DNA from: Campylorhamphus procurvoides
Taxonomy: Eukaryota > Chordata > Aves > Passeriformes > Dendrocolaptidae
Direction: 5' to 3'
DNA length: 64,000 nucleotides
NCBI GenBank assembly: GCA_013396655.1
Contig: WBMV01004137.1
Span: forward strand, 3,713,838-3,777,837
Under the pieces are notes generated by a model. That model did not search any database. It saw nothing but the letters and a program-made list of their open reading frames with translations, and was not told the DNA's origin. Position 1 is the stretch's first letter. The number at the start of each line of letters is the position of its first letter. A program made the translations under genes and the position numbers. Positions 13,600-26,250 of this stretch are shown in pieces.

Positions 13600-13800
13600 T
13601 TTTGGAGATGGACTAACTGAAGGACAACTCTTTATAGAAACAATAAAGGAACATGTGTGTGGTGGAAAAGCAGGTTGAATAAGTGCAAGTGTTGAGGAAA
13701 TGAAGTGGAAAACTTGGACAGTAGGTGATACTTGATTCTTGATTTGGAGATGGAGATGGGAGACTGTGACTTCTGTCTCTGGCAGAATGCAGTGTGGGTT
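13600..13800 (-). mobile_element. Weak trace of an L2-like LINE, minus strand
   Basis: The minus-strand translation has VQVFHFISSTLALIQPAFPP, similar in pattern to the SAFFHLRNIxRIRPxL stretch of L2-type elements, within a CT-rich minus strand typical of such copies. No other box is clear, and a chance match is possible. Confidence 0.25.
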
Positions 13801-15542
13801 CATTGCTCTGGCTGTAATTAAGAAAACAGGGATCTAATGATAGATTTAGAGAAGGTGGTTTCTGGTAAAGCTCTTGGAATGATAATGGGCTGTGGTCCAT
13901 GGGTGCTTGCTCTGAAGAGGAGTTCCAGTCCTAGGATATTTTCAAGATTAGTGTTCCTTAGAGGTTCTCCACCTTTTTGGCATGCCCAAACTTGGTTATT
14001 TTCCAACGTTTCTATTCCTGCCTCCCACAGTCTGGGTCAAAAAGACACAGGATCTTTTTTTCCTGTCTTCTTGTATCTAACAAAATCTGACTATCAGCAT
14101 GAGTCAGCACCATTCTGCTGTATTCAGGTTTCTAACGCTGTTTAGAATAAAGCTCCAAAGAGAAATTAGCAATCTTCATGAGAAATACAATCCTGATCTC
14201 TTCCCACTATGGGATGCAGGAGTAAAGGACCCTACACTGAGGACAAGGAGCACAGGGCTGCTGGAATGGCATGCCAGACAAACAGCCCTGGGTATTAGGC
14301 CCCTTTGTCCCTTTCCCTGGCTTTGCTCGTCAGCAACTGTGTCCTCATACGCATTCATACATGTATTTGAGAAGGCAATTAGTAATTGCACTGGTAGGTA
14401 ACTTCTGTTTCAAATGTTTCAAGCTAAAAGTCTGAGGAGAGTTCCATAAGCCCATAGGCATGTGCAATATCAGTGGAATAAGCTGTCTCTTGAATTAAGG
14501 CTAAACAATGGATGGTTTACTATTTTCAGTGATGGGAGAATTTTGATCAAAGAAATTGGAGTGAATCTCTTGTCATGTGAAAAGTGAGAGGAGTTATCAC
14601 ACATTTTAACACACCATTGATTTGGCTTCAGCCACATTCTCATGTTTCTGTGAGCTCCTAAGGCTGTCCTGCCTATTGTAAACATATTCATTAAATTCAT
14701 TTTTCCATCTTACTTAATAATATTATTTTTTTGCCCCCTTTCACTTCTTTACTCCATTAACTGCCTGTAGGGTAAGCAGCCTTACAGGGGTTTACTGTCA
14801 AGTGTTCATGGATCAGAAAAAGTAGGAATCCTTCTGTGCGCATTGTTGGTGTGTTCATTTTGGGGGATAAGATGTCAGCTCAAGAATCAGTGCTTTTCAT
14901 AGAGAAAATATTAGCTTGCCAGTAGATTTTCCAGATTTCCCAGTGTGTTTGTGTGAACAGTAGAAAATTACACTGAGTGTAAGTGCACTGGTTTTGCTTT
15001 AGGGACAGAGTAGTGCAATCATGCCAACAGCATGCTGAACAAATGTTAATTAAGAAGGGTTTTATCTAATTTGAAGCTCATTAATTCACTAGATAGCGTA
15101 TTTATGAAATTGAGGAACAATCTGAAATAGGATCAGAGCTTGTACTATGAACATTAGGTAGTTAATGCGTCTGCTCTTCATATGTCTGTGTGAAATCCTT
15201 TCCTTATTCACAAATCTTTCATGTACTTTTTTTTCCCCATTCAGAATTCTCCTTCATAGAATTTCCCATGCAGATTTAGCCCACTTTAAATATAACAGGG
15301 GAGGCATTTGATGTTTAACAAGCTCACTTTCCCTCGTGTCTAAATTGGTCTGCGTTTTCTGGATGTTATAAAGGAGGCTGATGTGAGAAAAGCAGCACTG
15401 ACCAGGCTATTTTATTGCCTAATGAGAGAGGCCAACTGGGTGGAAGAGGGACCCCAGCAGAGGAACAGTTTGCTTCTGTCTGGATGAACTCCCCATCCTG
15501 TACAACTAAAGATATGTCCTCTTGCCCTTCTGATACTTTCAG

Positions 15543-15760
15543 GAAAGGATTCAGAAAATCGCTTTTCAGTTGGTGAATTGTCAGAGGAAGTCTACACCTG
15601 CCTGCCCTGCAGAGAAGGATGTTCTTACTGCACAGATGATACTCCCTGCTATGCACAGGAGGACAAGTATTTACGGCTGGCTATCATCTCCTTCCAAACA
15701 CTCTGTATGCTGCTGGACTTCATAAGCATGCTGGTAGTCTACCATTTTCGCAAGGCAAAG
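15543..15760 (+). CDS. GPR158: GPR158 exon: rest of the stalk and transmembrane helix 1
   Basis: The exon is 218 nt: two bases finish the split Arg codon, then 72 codons follow, leaving in phase 0. Residues about 20-36 carry a dense cysteine motif, CLPCREGCSYC followed by DDTPC, which forms disulfides in the stalk of the family. After EDKYLRL comes a hydrophobic segment of about 22 residues (AIISFQTLCMLLDFISMLVV), which is TM1, and then the basic cytoplasmic end YHFRKAK. The acceptor is tactttcag and the donor AAG|gtaaac. The first 15 residues are polar and variable, as this part also is in mammals. In the joined transcript the exon follows the 8369-8471 exon directly, and the frame agrees only if both are spliced as given. 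Confidence 0.98.
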
Positions 15761-18537
15761 GTAAACCGACATGTTTGACTTTGATATTCCTCATTGTGTG
15801 GTACAGACTCTTTATCTTGGCTGTACAGCGTCTCAGTTTGAGAGTCACTGCCTCAGGTAAGGAGCTCAGCTCAAGGGAAGGATGGGATTTCCAAACAGGG
15901 ATGTTTTCCTAAATTGTTTATGTAGTTTTGTAAAAAAAGAGTTGAGCAATTTGTGTCTTCCAATAAAATATGCTTACATTTATAGACATTCATCAAAAAT
16001 CAAGGAAACCTATTAGGTTCAAAGTAATTTAGGAAAATTAGGCCAATCATGCAGGTATCTAAAGGGAACAGAGGGTTTTTAGAATCTTGAGATCTTGAAA
16101 GTCTCTGTTTTAGCACTACTGACAATGATGTTTGTTTGCAATATATTTGAGAGACTAGCTGGAAAATAATTACGTCAAAGAGAAATACTTCCAAATAATT
16201 CGAGTTTCTAGAGAGTGAAAACTTGATTATATGGTTAAAGATTACTACTTTTTTCACTGAAGCATGAATATATTCAAGGGTGTCTGTAAATTTCTGATGC
16301 AGCATTTATGTACTAACCTAATGAACTTTCTGCTTTTACCTCACTGAAAATGTTGTAACATGTAGAATCTCTTGTAATCTCATTGTTGCCTCAGTAAATG
16401 CAGAATATTCTTTAAAACTTAAAATTCACTAAAAAGAAATTAACTGAAGCCAACTGATATTCACTACCTACATTTGGGAGACGTAGGTGTACACACAGTA
16501 TGCCACAGTGTTGAAATTAATAGCCTCATCCACTTTCCATAACTAGATAAGCACTTCCATCTTGGTTTTTGGAACACTTGATCCCACAATCTTTCAAATC
16601 CTGCAGTTACAAATGCGTGGCTCATTTTGAAAGGCTTTAATATCCTGGCAGGAAATCACGGAACAAGCAATAACATTATTTTTTTTTCCTCTTATGTTTC
16701 TGAAGGAGTTTTTGTATTTAATTATATTGCATAAAATAATTCAAATTACTGACTTAATTGTATTTATAAAGTTTTTCATTATGAAAAGTTTCTTGTAGGC
16801 ATCTCTTTAGTTGCTTAACATCAACTTATCAGAACTTGATTCTGATTTGGTGAGGTTTTAGTCTGGTAATGGTACTCCCTTATTGTCATAGACAGCAGAA
16901 TGAAAGAAGCATTTCTTGTGAATGAAAACTTTAATTCTAGACCAAAAAGTGATATGCAACTATTGCAAGTTTGGCTTGAGTTTTTTGGTTTTTTTTTTTT
17001 TCACACTGAAATACTGTTTTATAAGAAATATCTGTGTTTTCTCACAAATAGCTTAAGATCAGACGAATAAAATTGCATGCATTCCTGCACTTCTACACTT
17101 ACTTATGGTCTGATATACATATCTGCTACTGTAGAAAGAAAGATATAACTTTATTAAACATACTGGAGAAATCTTGTGTTTCACAAAACCTGCAGTAATG
17201 AAAGGTGCATTTTTGCTTTTGTGATGATTAGTCAGTTCTCCAAAGTAGTCTGAGTAAAGAACCAGATGGGATCTGAATCTTTTAATGCCAAAGCAATACT
17301 AAAGAGGCATATACACATCTTTCCTTGTTTATGAGGAGCTTTTCAACTGTTATGAAAAGGTTTGACCTTAGAAGTCATGACATCTGAACGACTAAAACCA
17401 GACATAAAACAAAGTATTCTTATTTCCAGAAAGAAAAGTGATGCCTTTGAGACATTGTAGTTCATTTAATCGGCCAGAGATGGATTCAGCTACAATTTTG
17501 CTCCTGTAGGAGAGACTCGACTTTTTTCTAAATGTTTATCTCACAAGAAAAAGGGAAGGAAACACAAGACAAAAAAAATAGTATGGTAATTAACAAACCC
17601 TTCCATTATGATTGATGTTTACAGGGAATAGAAACTGATAAATAAATTTTCCATTGCTTTTCATGCCATTCAGCTGAGGTTTTGTTTGATATTCCTTTAA
17701 TGTTTTTTATCTTGTTGGTACAGCATGATTTCAAAAAGAAAAAGATCTTGTATGTTTACCATGAAATGAGAAGCTATATGGAGGACAAACATACTGAGAG
17801 CAATGAGTATTTATATAAGAAAACTGCTGGTTCCATTGGGAAATGACAAAAATTTGGAGTGAAGGAAGAAAACTAGTAGCCGAACATGTACTGTCTGCCA
17901 AGGGGGAAAGCATGAAAATGAAAGAACACATATTGAAATATGTTCAAAATATCTGCCTTTTTGAGATTTTCCAACTGGTAGTGAAGCAACCCACAATTAG
18001 GTTAGTATATGTGTCTGTGATTAAAATTGCTGTTTTAAACTGCTCATTTCCATTGTGCTGTGTGGGTGTCAGAAAAGAGCAATTTTTTTGGATTCTCTCC
18101 CACATGTAGCACTAAAATATTCAAATACTTACAAAAAGTAGTTTTCAATACAACATTTTAACAGAAAGAACCGTTTACTGCTACCATATCAAGAAACAAA
18201 CTTCAAAGTGTTTAAAAGAGCAAAAGAAGTGGGTTGAATGTAAAAAATATTAAATTAGAGCCCCAAGACTGAAAAGAATGAAGAGTAGATGTGTGGCATT
18301 TTGGTACAGTTGTGGATCAGTAAAATTAGAAGGCAAATGGGATCAGGTTACCTCTTTAGTAAGAGTGACTGCAAAAGACTTCTTGTTTTTTCTTGCCTGT
18401 ACTTCATGGAGGCCCCTGGTAATTACTAACTTCAAAAAGTTAAGGTCCTGAAAAGTTAAGGTCTGCCAACAGAAAGCATCTTGGAAAGAAACACCCCAGG
18501 CACCTTGACACTGTGAGTATAATAATTCAGAAAAAGA

Positions 18538-18840
18538 ATGCTAAAGGTCCATAGGGATCCTTTAGATCATGATGGAAGTGACAATCTTTGTCTCAAAAAA
18601 ATCAATATATCAATAATAGCAGATGCAGATCATAAGTACTTGAGAGAAGTGAAGAAATGCCTCAGCTGTTCAGGTCGTAGTGGTTGCACATTTTATGACC
18701 AAGCAGTTCTTATAATAGAAAATTGCCATCAGCCTAGTTTCATTGGTGGTGTGGAATATGTGCTAGATCCAAGCCAGTTACTGAAAGATCAACTGTTGGT
18801 AAAAGATGTACTGCTCCACCGCCAAAGAGCGTGGCGATGA
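18538..18840 (+). other. Unidentified ORF upstream of the RTE fossil
   Basis: A 100-codon open frame of mixed composition with KKCLSCSGRSGCTFYDQAV near the middle and YVLDPSQLLKDQLLVKDVLL near the end. No family is recognised. Its + strand orientation and position 1.3 kb before the first readable endonuclease motif allow, but do not show, that it belongs to the same decayed element. Confidence 0.15.
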
Positions 18841-20159
18841 GAACAGAAATGTTGTGAACAATTACTGCCAAAGTGTTACTGACAAAATGTGATGATACAG
18901 CTTTCATTTTGACAGGATTTTTATTACTAACCTAGGCTGTAATAATAATGATCTGCAGGGAAATCTGGTAGAAATCAGTCAAAGTGGCTCCAGGAGTGAA
19001 AGATCTTGACAAAATGAGTGGTAATAAATAGTAAAACCTGTAGCAAACCAGATGACTGGCTTCTAAAAGTGAGGCTTCTCTTTAGAGGAACCATTACAAG
19101 TCTCTGAAATTTTAAGTCTCTTCTTTTAGAACTGCTTAAGGTTCGTCTGAAGAATCCTCTTCAGACTTCTGAATTAACTAGAAACCTGCTGAGCTGTTTA
19201 CTGTGGAATAAGCTACTGCTTATATTAACAGCAGTAAAGGAGGAATGAAGACATGAAGTGTAACATTTATGTTTATAAAGACTTCCCATAATGGTGACAA
19301 GAACTAAGATCAATAGGTCCAACTTACACCCTTGCAAATTCATAGAAATGGTACATAAAAATAGAACTCCTGGGTCCCATGAATAAGTGTGGGAAGTGGG
19401 CTTTTGTGAGAATGTGATGCCCTACAAATGTATTTATAGCTCTGTGAAGGTGGATTATGAGCATGTGAATATGAGAGTACTTTTTCCAAGGTCTGTCACT
19501 GAAAGCTCTTAAAAAATGATGATCTCAAGGGACTAGGTGAGCTACACCAGTTAATAGGTAACCAAGAGATGACAGAGGAAAAGGCAGAGCAGGAAGTGTG
19601 GTATAAAGTCACATACAACAAGGAAGTGTTAATGTGTGAATATATATTCATGGTTTCTCTTAAGGGATCATTAAAGTGTATTCAAGGGATTTCTCAAAAG
19701 GTTAAAAAAATGAAGTAGGTGCATCACATAACTTTAGTTGCTTTATGCCACTCATTGGCAAAAAAATATTATGGATCCCAAAGTATAAAGCAATTCAAAT
19801 AGGGTCTGGAAGGAATCATGAGGGATATTTCTATATATATTTCTATATTTCTAGAGTGTTTTCAAACAGTGGTTTTGATGAAAGAGCCACAAGACCATAA
19901 TTTTATTGTTGGAAACTGGGAGGATAGATGGGAAAGGATCACTCTGCTGTTCTTTAATAATGCAGCACAGGCTGTGAAGTGAGGTAGGACACTAGAGTCT
20001 GAATCAGAAAGCCATTCTTTTGCTCTCTTGGCAAAGAATCATTAAATTAGATTTCATGCCTCTTTTTGGAAACCTTTTAGTTACTCATATAGAATTGCAC
20101 ATTTGATAGGTGGCAAAACAAAACTCAGCTTGCTAATCTAAAACACAGCTGCTCCAAAC

Positions 20160-21600
20160 TACTACTACCGCTGACCAATCTGACCATTGCCAACCTGCAA
20201 ATGAAACTGCAAATCAGTGGCTTCAAGAAGCAGTCAGAATTGGCCAACAGTACCAAATGGAACGGCAGAAAGATCCTGTGAGAAACCTCAGATCGGTGCT
20301 GACGAATTCATTCCAGGCTTTGTCAGGCACAGGTGAAAGTGACTCAGCAGCCCTGAGATCAGCTCAGCAACAATGTTATTAAACTGCAAGAGTCGGAAAA
20401 GGAGAAAATCACAGGCAGAAAATGAGGCGCTCTGCCAAGAGAAGGGAGAACTCCAAAATGGTAAGAATAAAAAACATTTGGAAAGCAGCACAGAAGGTAC
20501 AACAGAAGCTAAACGACTAGTGAAAAGCATTGTGGGGAAAGACAGAAAAAGTTGAAAAATGTAACAGATAAAGGAGATGATATTGCTATAATGGGAAAAG
20601 ACAAGGCATTTCAGCAGGTGAGTAAATTGAGGTAATATGCCAAAGAGAAAATAGGAAAACATACTCACAGCTAATACAGAAGGGGAAGCAGATGTGTCGA
20701 TCACTTCAGAGAAGTCTTTAATCTAGACAACCCTCATGCCGATCAGTAAAAGCTGGAATCCCTGAGCCTGGCATTGACACAAAGTGTGAAAGTCTGAAAA
20801 ACTCAAGGGAGATGAAAACATGTGAAATCCCATCAGAAAAGCTGACAGCACCAGTTTAAGGACACTGAGGGAGTTGTGCGATGGAGCCTGGGAAAAAGAG
20901 ATTTTTCCTCAATAGTGGAAACACTGGAGTCATATTGGGCTGCTCTGACAGGGGGATCTTGCTGAATATTGCACCTGGGGAGATGGTGTGGCGTCTGCAG
21001 TGTAAGAGAGGTAAAGGGACACTGGATGTGAAACAAAGAAAAGGCTCAAGTACTTTTGATGGTCAAGATACATCTTACCAGTTGTAGAGGAGTCTGCAAA
21101 GGAATAGGCTCCTCTTATTTCCTTGGTTTGTAAAAGGCTTTAACAGAGTATGAAAGGATCCTACAGAACAACTTACAGCCCTGACAAGTCAGATCTTCAT
21201 GGCTGCTTATGGAGGCACAAAACCTTCTCCAAACTGAATAGCTAGGGAACAAATCAGCTCAAGGTGAACACTAGCAAACATCTTTATGTGCTGTGGCATT
21301 ATTATTGATTGGATAATGCAAACATTACTAATGCAAGACATGTCCAAAAAGTATGAGGCTAAGCTAATGAAAGTAACTGGTTAGACAAAGACAGAAATCA
21401 TGGATGCTAAAACAAGTATTCTCAAAAATGAGAAGCTGAACAGTGATTCGGTAAGAAAAAGCATCAACAAAATCAGAGAATTCATCTGTGTGAGGAGTGT
21501 TAGATGAGCCAATGGAGAGCTCAAACAGGGAGTGACTGACTGCAGTATTGATTACATGCAGCGTAAAGTAAGGGGAGCAAAGCTACCAGAAAGAAACTGA
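20160..21600 (+). mobile_element. Decayed RTE-type non-LTR retrotransposon (endonuclease end and reverse transcriptase)
   Basis: Read mainly in forward frame 1, with more than a dozen stops and at least one frameshift pair, this stretch shows in order: SDH at 20179-20187 (end of an APE-type endonuclease); a linker with QYQMERQKDPVRNL and NSFQALSG; RCVDHFREVFNLDNP at about 20690 in frame 2, matching the RWxEHFxEVLN lead-in to RTE reverse transcriptases; CSDRGILLNIAPGEMV at 20941-20988 (family: CxxxRGIxLLxxPGKV); LFPWFVKGFNRV ending at 21150 (family: FxDFKKAFDxV); IIIDWIM near 21300; and TKTEIM at 21385-21402 (family: KTKVM). The order and spacing fit an RTE-clade polyprotein. The catalytic FADD box is missing. 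True ends are unclear; the 5' side may begin near 18.5 kb and the 3' side may reach 22.3 kb. It is a fossil and cannot be functional. Confidence 0.75.
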
Positions 21601-24600
21601 ATGTTTAAATAGCTCTAAATCAAAAACTGGACTTTTTTTAAATTTCAAAGTTAACATAGGGTTTCAAGGACTAAAACTCTACCAGAGCCTTAGAGAGGAA
21701 ACCAGCTGCATTGTAAACACGTTCTTGTAAAAGTACTGGACTGCAGAAGGACATTGCCTGGAAAGAACCGAAAGGGCTCATCAGTTATCAGGCTGCCTTT
21801 GCAAATAAATTGGAAAGAAGAGCTGAAAATAACTGACCTTTGTGTCACAGCCTATCAACTTAAACATGGAGCTATCAGGTGGGATGCAAGTGCTGTGAGG
21901 AATTGTAAGTGCTCTTAAGAAATGTGAAAAACCTCTACTGGCAAAGGGATCAGAGAAGCATGGAAGAGGCTAATTGCTACTTTGGTGATGAAGGAGAGAT
22001 GAGAATGTGATGCCAGCCTTGACTCACACTGGACCTATTCAGAAGGGTCTTGTTTGCTGAGAATTCCCATTCGGATCAGTGCTAAAGGCTTCAGAGGAGT
22101 CGCACTAAAGGCAAGCTACTTTACCATCATCTCTCCTCATCATGCACTGTGGTGCTTCCAGGTGCTGAGAGTACAGGAACTGGAGACGAGCAGGGTAGGA
22201 AACCTTTGGGGGATCTGGTCTTTCCATCTTCTTAACCAACCTGTGGCCACCATGTCTGGATGTAAATCCGGCATGTCAGGGTAAAATTGACAGCAATGAG
22301 CACGCTTGGAAAAGGTTGTTTTCAGCTCTGAAAAAGAATGGAAAAAATGCTTAGAGGAGAGCCTTAAATGCAGCAGTTTGAATGGTGTTCTTGTATGGCA
22401 TTAACAATGATGAAGGACTGTGTTAGAGGTCATTGGAATGAAGGATTTTGCCCCATTCAAGACCATTTCCAGTCCAAAATATTAGACCTTTTATTGTACC
22501 AGCATTCCCCCGGCCCCCTTCAGTTTATGAACCCTCAAGAACTGTTGGAAATACAGAAATACAAATCCTTTAAATGAAAAAAGGAAAATGTATATCTGAA
22601 ACACTGATCACGAAAACACTCACAGTTAGCAGGGCCACATAGCTTGTCACCAACAGAAATAAATCATTTTACCTCTCATGAGAGAACGGTGGCAAATAAC
22701 AGCAACAGACTATTTTTATATGGGTTTTATTCTGTTGAATACAGTTTTTCAGTGTTAGGAGTTCAGTGTGGCTAGGTACACTATGCCACCACTATTCTAT
22801 TTTTTCATTTAGTGTAAGTATATTTAAGTGTTCTGCTAAATATGATTTCATAACTGTGAAGATAATCCCTGAACAATGCAATTGTAAACACTGCACAGAA
22901 CTGCATGTAGATGGAATGGCAGCATTCAAATTTATGCTGTAGTTCCCCTTTCTAATACTGAGAAATCAAGAATGTCTTTTCTCCCTTACTGCAGCGATGA
23001 TAGGATGCAGCAATTCTGAGTGAGGTAATCACAGGCTATTGATGTATGATACATCTTTAAATATTAAAGCATGCTGGCTTTGCAAACATACCTCTTTTGC
23101 TAATGTAAATCAGCCAATCCTTTCCTTTTTTTTTACTCCGCAGTGGTATCTTGATGTTCTTATGCCTGGATGCCTTTCATCTTTGGTGCACATTCTGCTT
23201 TTTTCTCCCTAGACACCCATTTCTGACATTTCAGCTGAAGTGGAAACTTGATAGAAGGAAGAAATCATGCGCAGGTGGAGCAGCTCCCTTTCCATGCTGT
23301 GCTGGTGGGCATACCTGACAGTTCACTCAACACATACACATTCTGTGCAGTCCTTTATATACCCTTTCTTCATCATCTCCTCCTGTGAGAACCTACTTTC
23401 TTATGATTTCTAAGGAAATTTATTGCAGTCTTCAGGTGTGCAACTTTAAAGACATTGCCAATGTTGTTTTAAAAACTGTTGTTTTTAATGGAATTCTCAT
23501 TTCCTTTATTCATAAAAGAGAACTCATAAAATGTCCCTTTCCATTTTTCTGTGTAGTTAAGATATGCCTTTAGGATGATGTACTTTTTAAACTATCACAT
23601 AAATAATTGCAGAGTGCCTTATTGAAGAGATAAGAAATACAAGGGCTGTTAGCCTGTGGCAGCAGTTGAGTCTCAGGGATGATGTACTGTCAGCTGGAGT
23701 TTCCAAAGACAGGAGACATTGGTGGGCATGGCTGCAATTGCCCTGTGTTTGCAGGGTGTCATGACATTCAATTCATAAGCCCAAAGGTTTCACATCTGTA
23801 TATATTTGCATTCTAATACACACTTTAGAGGCATCAAGGACTTGTGAATACAAAAATAAACCTAGTTCCACTATAGACACTTTAGGCCTAATGATAAACT
23901 GAAGTGTGAAGAAAATTAAGATCTGGATATGAAATACATTTGTTGATTTCAGTTCAGTCTCATGAAGAGCTAATGAGAAATGCTGGGCAGTAGGATGCAC
24001 GGAAAGTCTATATGCAGTGATGTCTAGACAGAGTCTACTAATGGACAAGGTAGGTCTTCAAAATAACTTCTCATCAGTACTCAACAGTGGCTCTAAGGAT
24101 TCAAAAGCTACAGTCTTCTCTATAAATCTTTATATTAAGCCAGTGCTTGTCTCTACAAAGTTGAATTGCAGAACACCTTAGACTGCATCTGGAAAACATT
24201 CATGATGTTTCGAGGAGTGCACTGTCTTCACAAGGATGTGAATAAGCAGTGGACTGTTACACGTTTGCTCCACTCTGGTATCTAAACTAACTCTTGGCTT
24301 TTGCTTTCTTAATATCAATATCTTGCTGTTTAAGACCTTGCAGTATATGAATCATTGTTATCTTCTGTTCCACCAATACTCCACAAGTCTACAGCACAGA
24401 GCCCCGAAGTTCAAACGAGTGGAGCTGATATTGCATTTTCAGTGTAGCGTGTTGGTCAAGGTGTAGCTGTCGCGAGAGACATAACTGGAGAAGCCTTGAA
24501 GGCATATGTGTGTTTAATTGCATTGCACTGTGATTTTCACTTTTAAAATAATGAAAAATAAAGGGAATCAAATCCTTGAATTCCAGCAAGTAATTTCCAT

Positions 24601-26069
24601 CAGCGAGAACTGTTACAGCAGAGAATAATTTTCCAAAGCTGTTTCAGAGCTACAAATTAAATTGTGCAGACTGCTAAGATTTTTGGCTGTCTGTTACTCT
24701 CTTAGTCTTGCTGAGTCTTGTGTTTGTAGCCCATGTAGAGTAGCTGAGTAGACCAAATGGTCTGTCACTTGATAATAAGCTTTCCCCACTGATTCTTTGA
24801 TGCGGTAGCTTCAGGACAGTTGAATTTACCTGAACTTCATTTGGGTTTGTGAATGGGCATTTAAAGATTTGCAGGGAAGAGAATTCCTGTCATGTCAGCA
24901 GAATAACAGCAGCATTATTTATTTATCCTGCTCTTTGTCTTGGAGCTGTATCCTGCTGTAACCTTCCTTGTACAATCAATAGCAGTAACGAAGTCTCTGA
25001 TGGCTTGCATGAGGGCTTTGGCGTGCCTCCCTTTCCAAGAGCAGACTTCTGTCTGAAGCAGGCCGTTCTTTTTGTTGTAAAGGTCTAAGTGTAGGCTCAG
25101 AAGAACTATTTCAAGCATGAGCCCCATTTGTAGTGGAGGGACTTTGAACCAGAAAAGCTTGCAGAAGTTCATAGTGAGAGTCCTTTGCTATACAAACTCT
25201 TTGTCTTTGGGAAAAACATTCAGCCAACAGATAGGGCCAAGGTTTGGAGGCTCAAATATGTATTTTGAAGCAGTTGGAATTTTCATTCTGGAGTGCCAGT
25301 GTCTTGAATCCCATTTTGATGTTGAAAAACCAGTATAACTAAGAAGAAGCACTTACAAAGATGGGAAAGTAAGTTTTTTTTTGAAGTTTCTATCTGAAAG
25401 AAGGAAGAAACAATGTAAATGAAGAAACTAGAACAGAAAACATCAGCAAAAATATAGAATGAGAACTTCCAAATAGCAGAAATACAATTGTATTGGAAAT
25501 GTTTTTCTAGGTAAAGTCTTGCATTTTTTATTGGCTATTTTTTTTATTGCCAAACTTTTATTGATGATAGCATGCTCAGAGAAACTTCATGTGCTCTTTC
25601 TTATGTGGGTTTTTCTTGGCTATATGACATGGTGGAAGCTGAACACAGATCATTCAGACTAAAACATATGTCAGTTCTTCATTCTTTTCATTTGTTTGGG
25701 CAAAATTTGAAGGTTTATAGCAGCAGGCTTATGCTGTCAGCTTCTCGTTAGGACTTCGTGCTGTGAACACAGTCAGATTGCTTTCTGCCTTCCCTGTCTC
25801 AACCATGCTTCCCCCTGCCTGGAATAAAATCATGACATTTTTTTCTGACATCTTCTCATCAGCGCCAATATATCAGAAAAGAAACTTTGATCTCCTGCTT
25901 CCCTCTAGGACATCCCAGCTACCACTTTCTTAGTTGCTGTAGCAACCTGCTTTAGGACTCTGGAGCTCACTTTGCCTCCAGCTATGTCTGAACCTTACTG
26001 AACTCCTTCTGAGTTCCCTTTTAATATCTATTTTCTGCTAGTCCACAGATCTAATCTATTGTCTCAGCT

Positions 26070-26250
26070 TGCTATTTTTTGTCTTGGCTACTGCATTGTC
26101 CTTTCAGCTGGCCTTGGCAAATGCAGTGATGACCTGCTCCCATCTATTCAGAATGATTCTGCAAACAATTTACTGTTTCACCACTTTGTATTGTCCTTGT
26201 TGCATCTCCCTGTTGACATCATAAATGAGCTATACACTCTTGGTTTTTCA
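26070..26250 (+). mobile_element. Possible ancient L2-like LINE fragment
   Basis: The forward translation contains LGYCIVLSAGLGKC at 26083-26124, then LLPSIQNDSANNLLF and LLHLPVDII. L2-related elements have LDYCNSLLSGLP, IQNAAARL and LHWLPV in this order just after the reverse-transcriptase domain. The order, spacing and + strand agree, and the pyrimidine-rich base composition is also typical. Individual matches are weak, so this would be a very old copy. The open frame 26059-26466 that covers it is not a host gene. Confidence 0.4.

Larger units (their letters stand above)
8472..15542 (+). other. GPR158: GPR158 intron, 7071 nt
   Basis: A complete intron of phase 1, from gtaagt to tactttcag. 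It contains an (AT)n microsatellite (9462-9477), a pyrimidine-rich block (about 12305-12440), an A-run (12957-12967) and a weak trace of an old LINE on the minus strand (about 13600-13800). Between these (8472-9460, 9480-12300, 12970-13560 and 13900-15540) I recognise nothing beyond short chance ORFs on both strands. Confidence 0.9.

Noticed and set aside
20288..20704. 138-codon ORF on the minus strand
   Set aside because: It lies antisense to the readable RTE fossil, and its hydrophobic composition is what the reverse strand of an A-rich coding relic gives.
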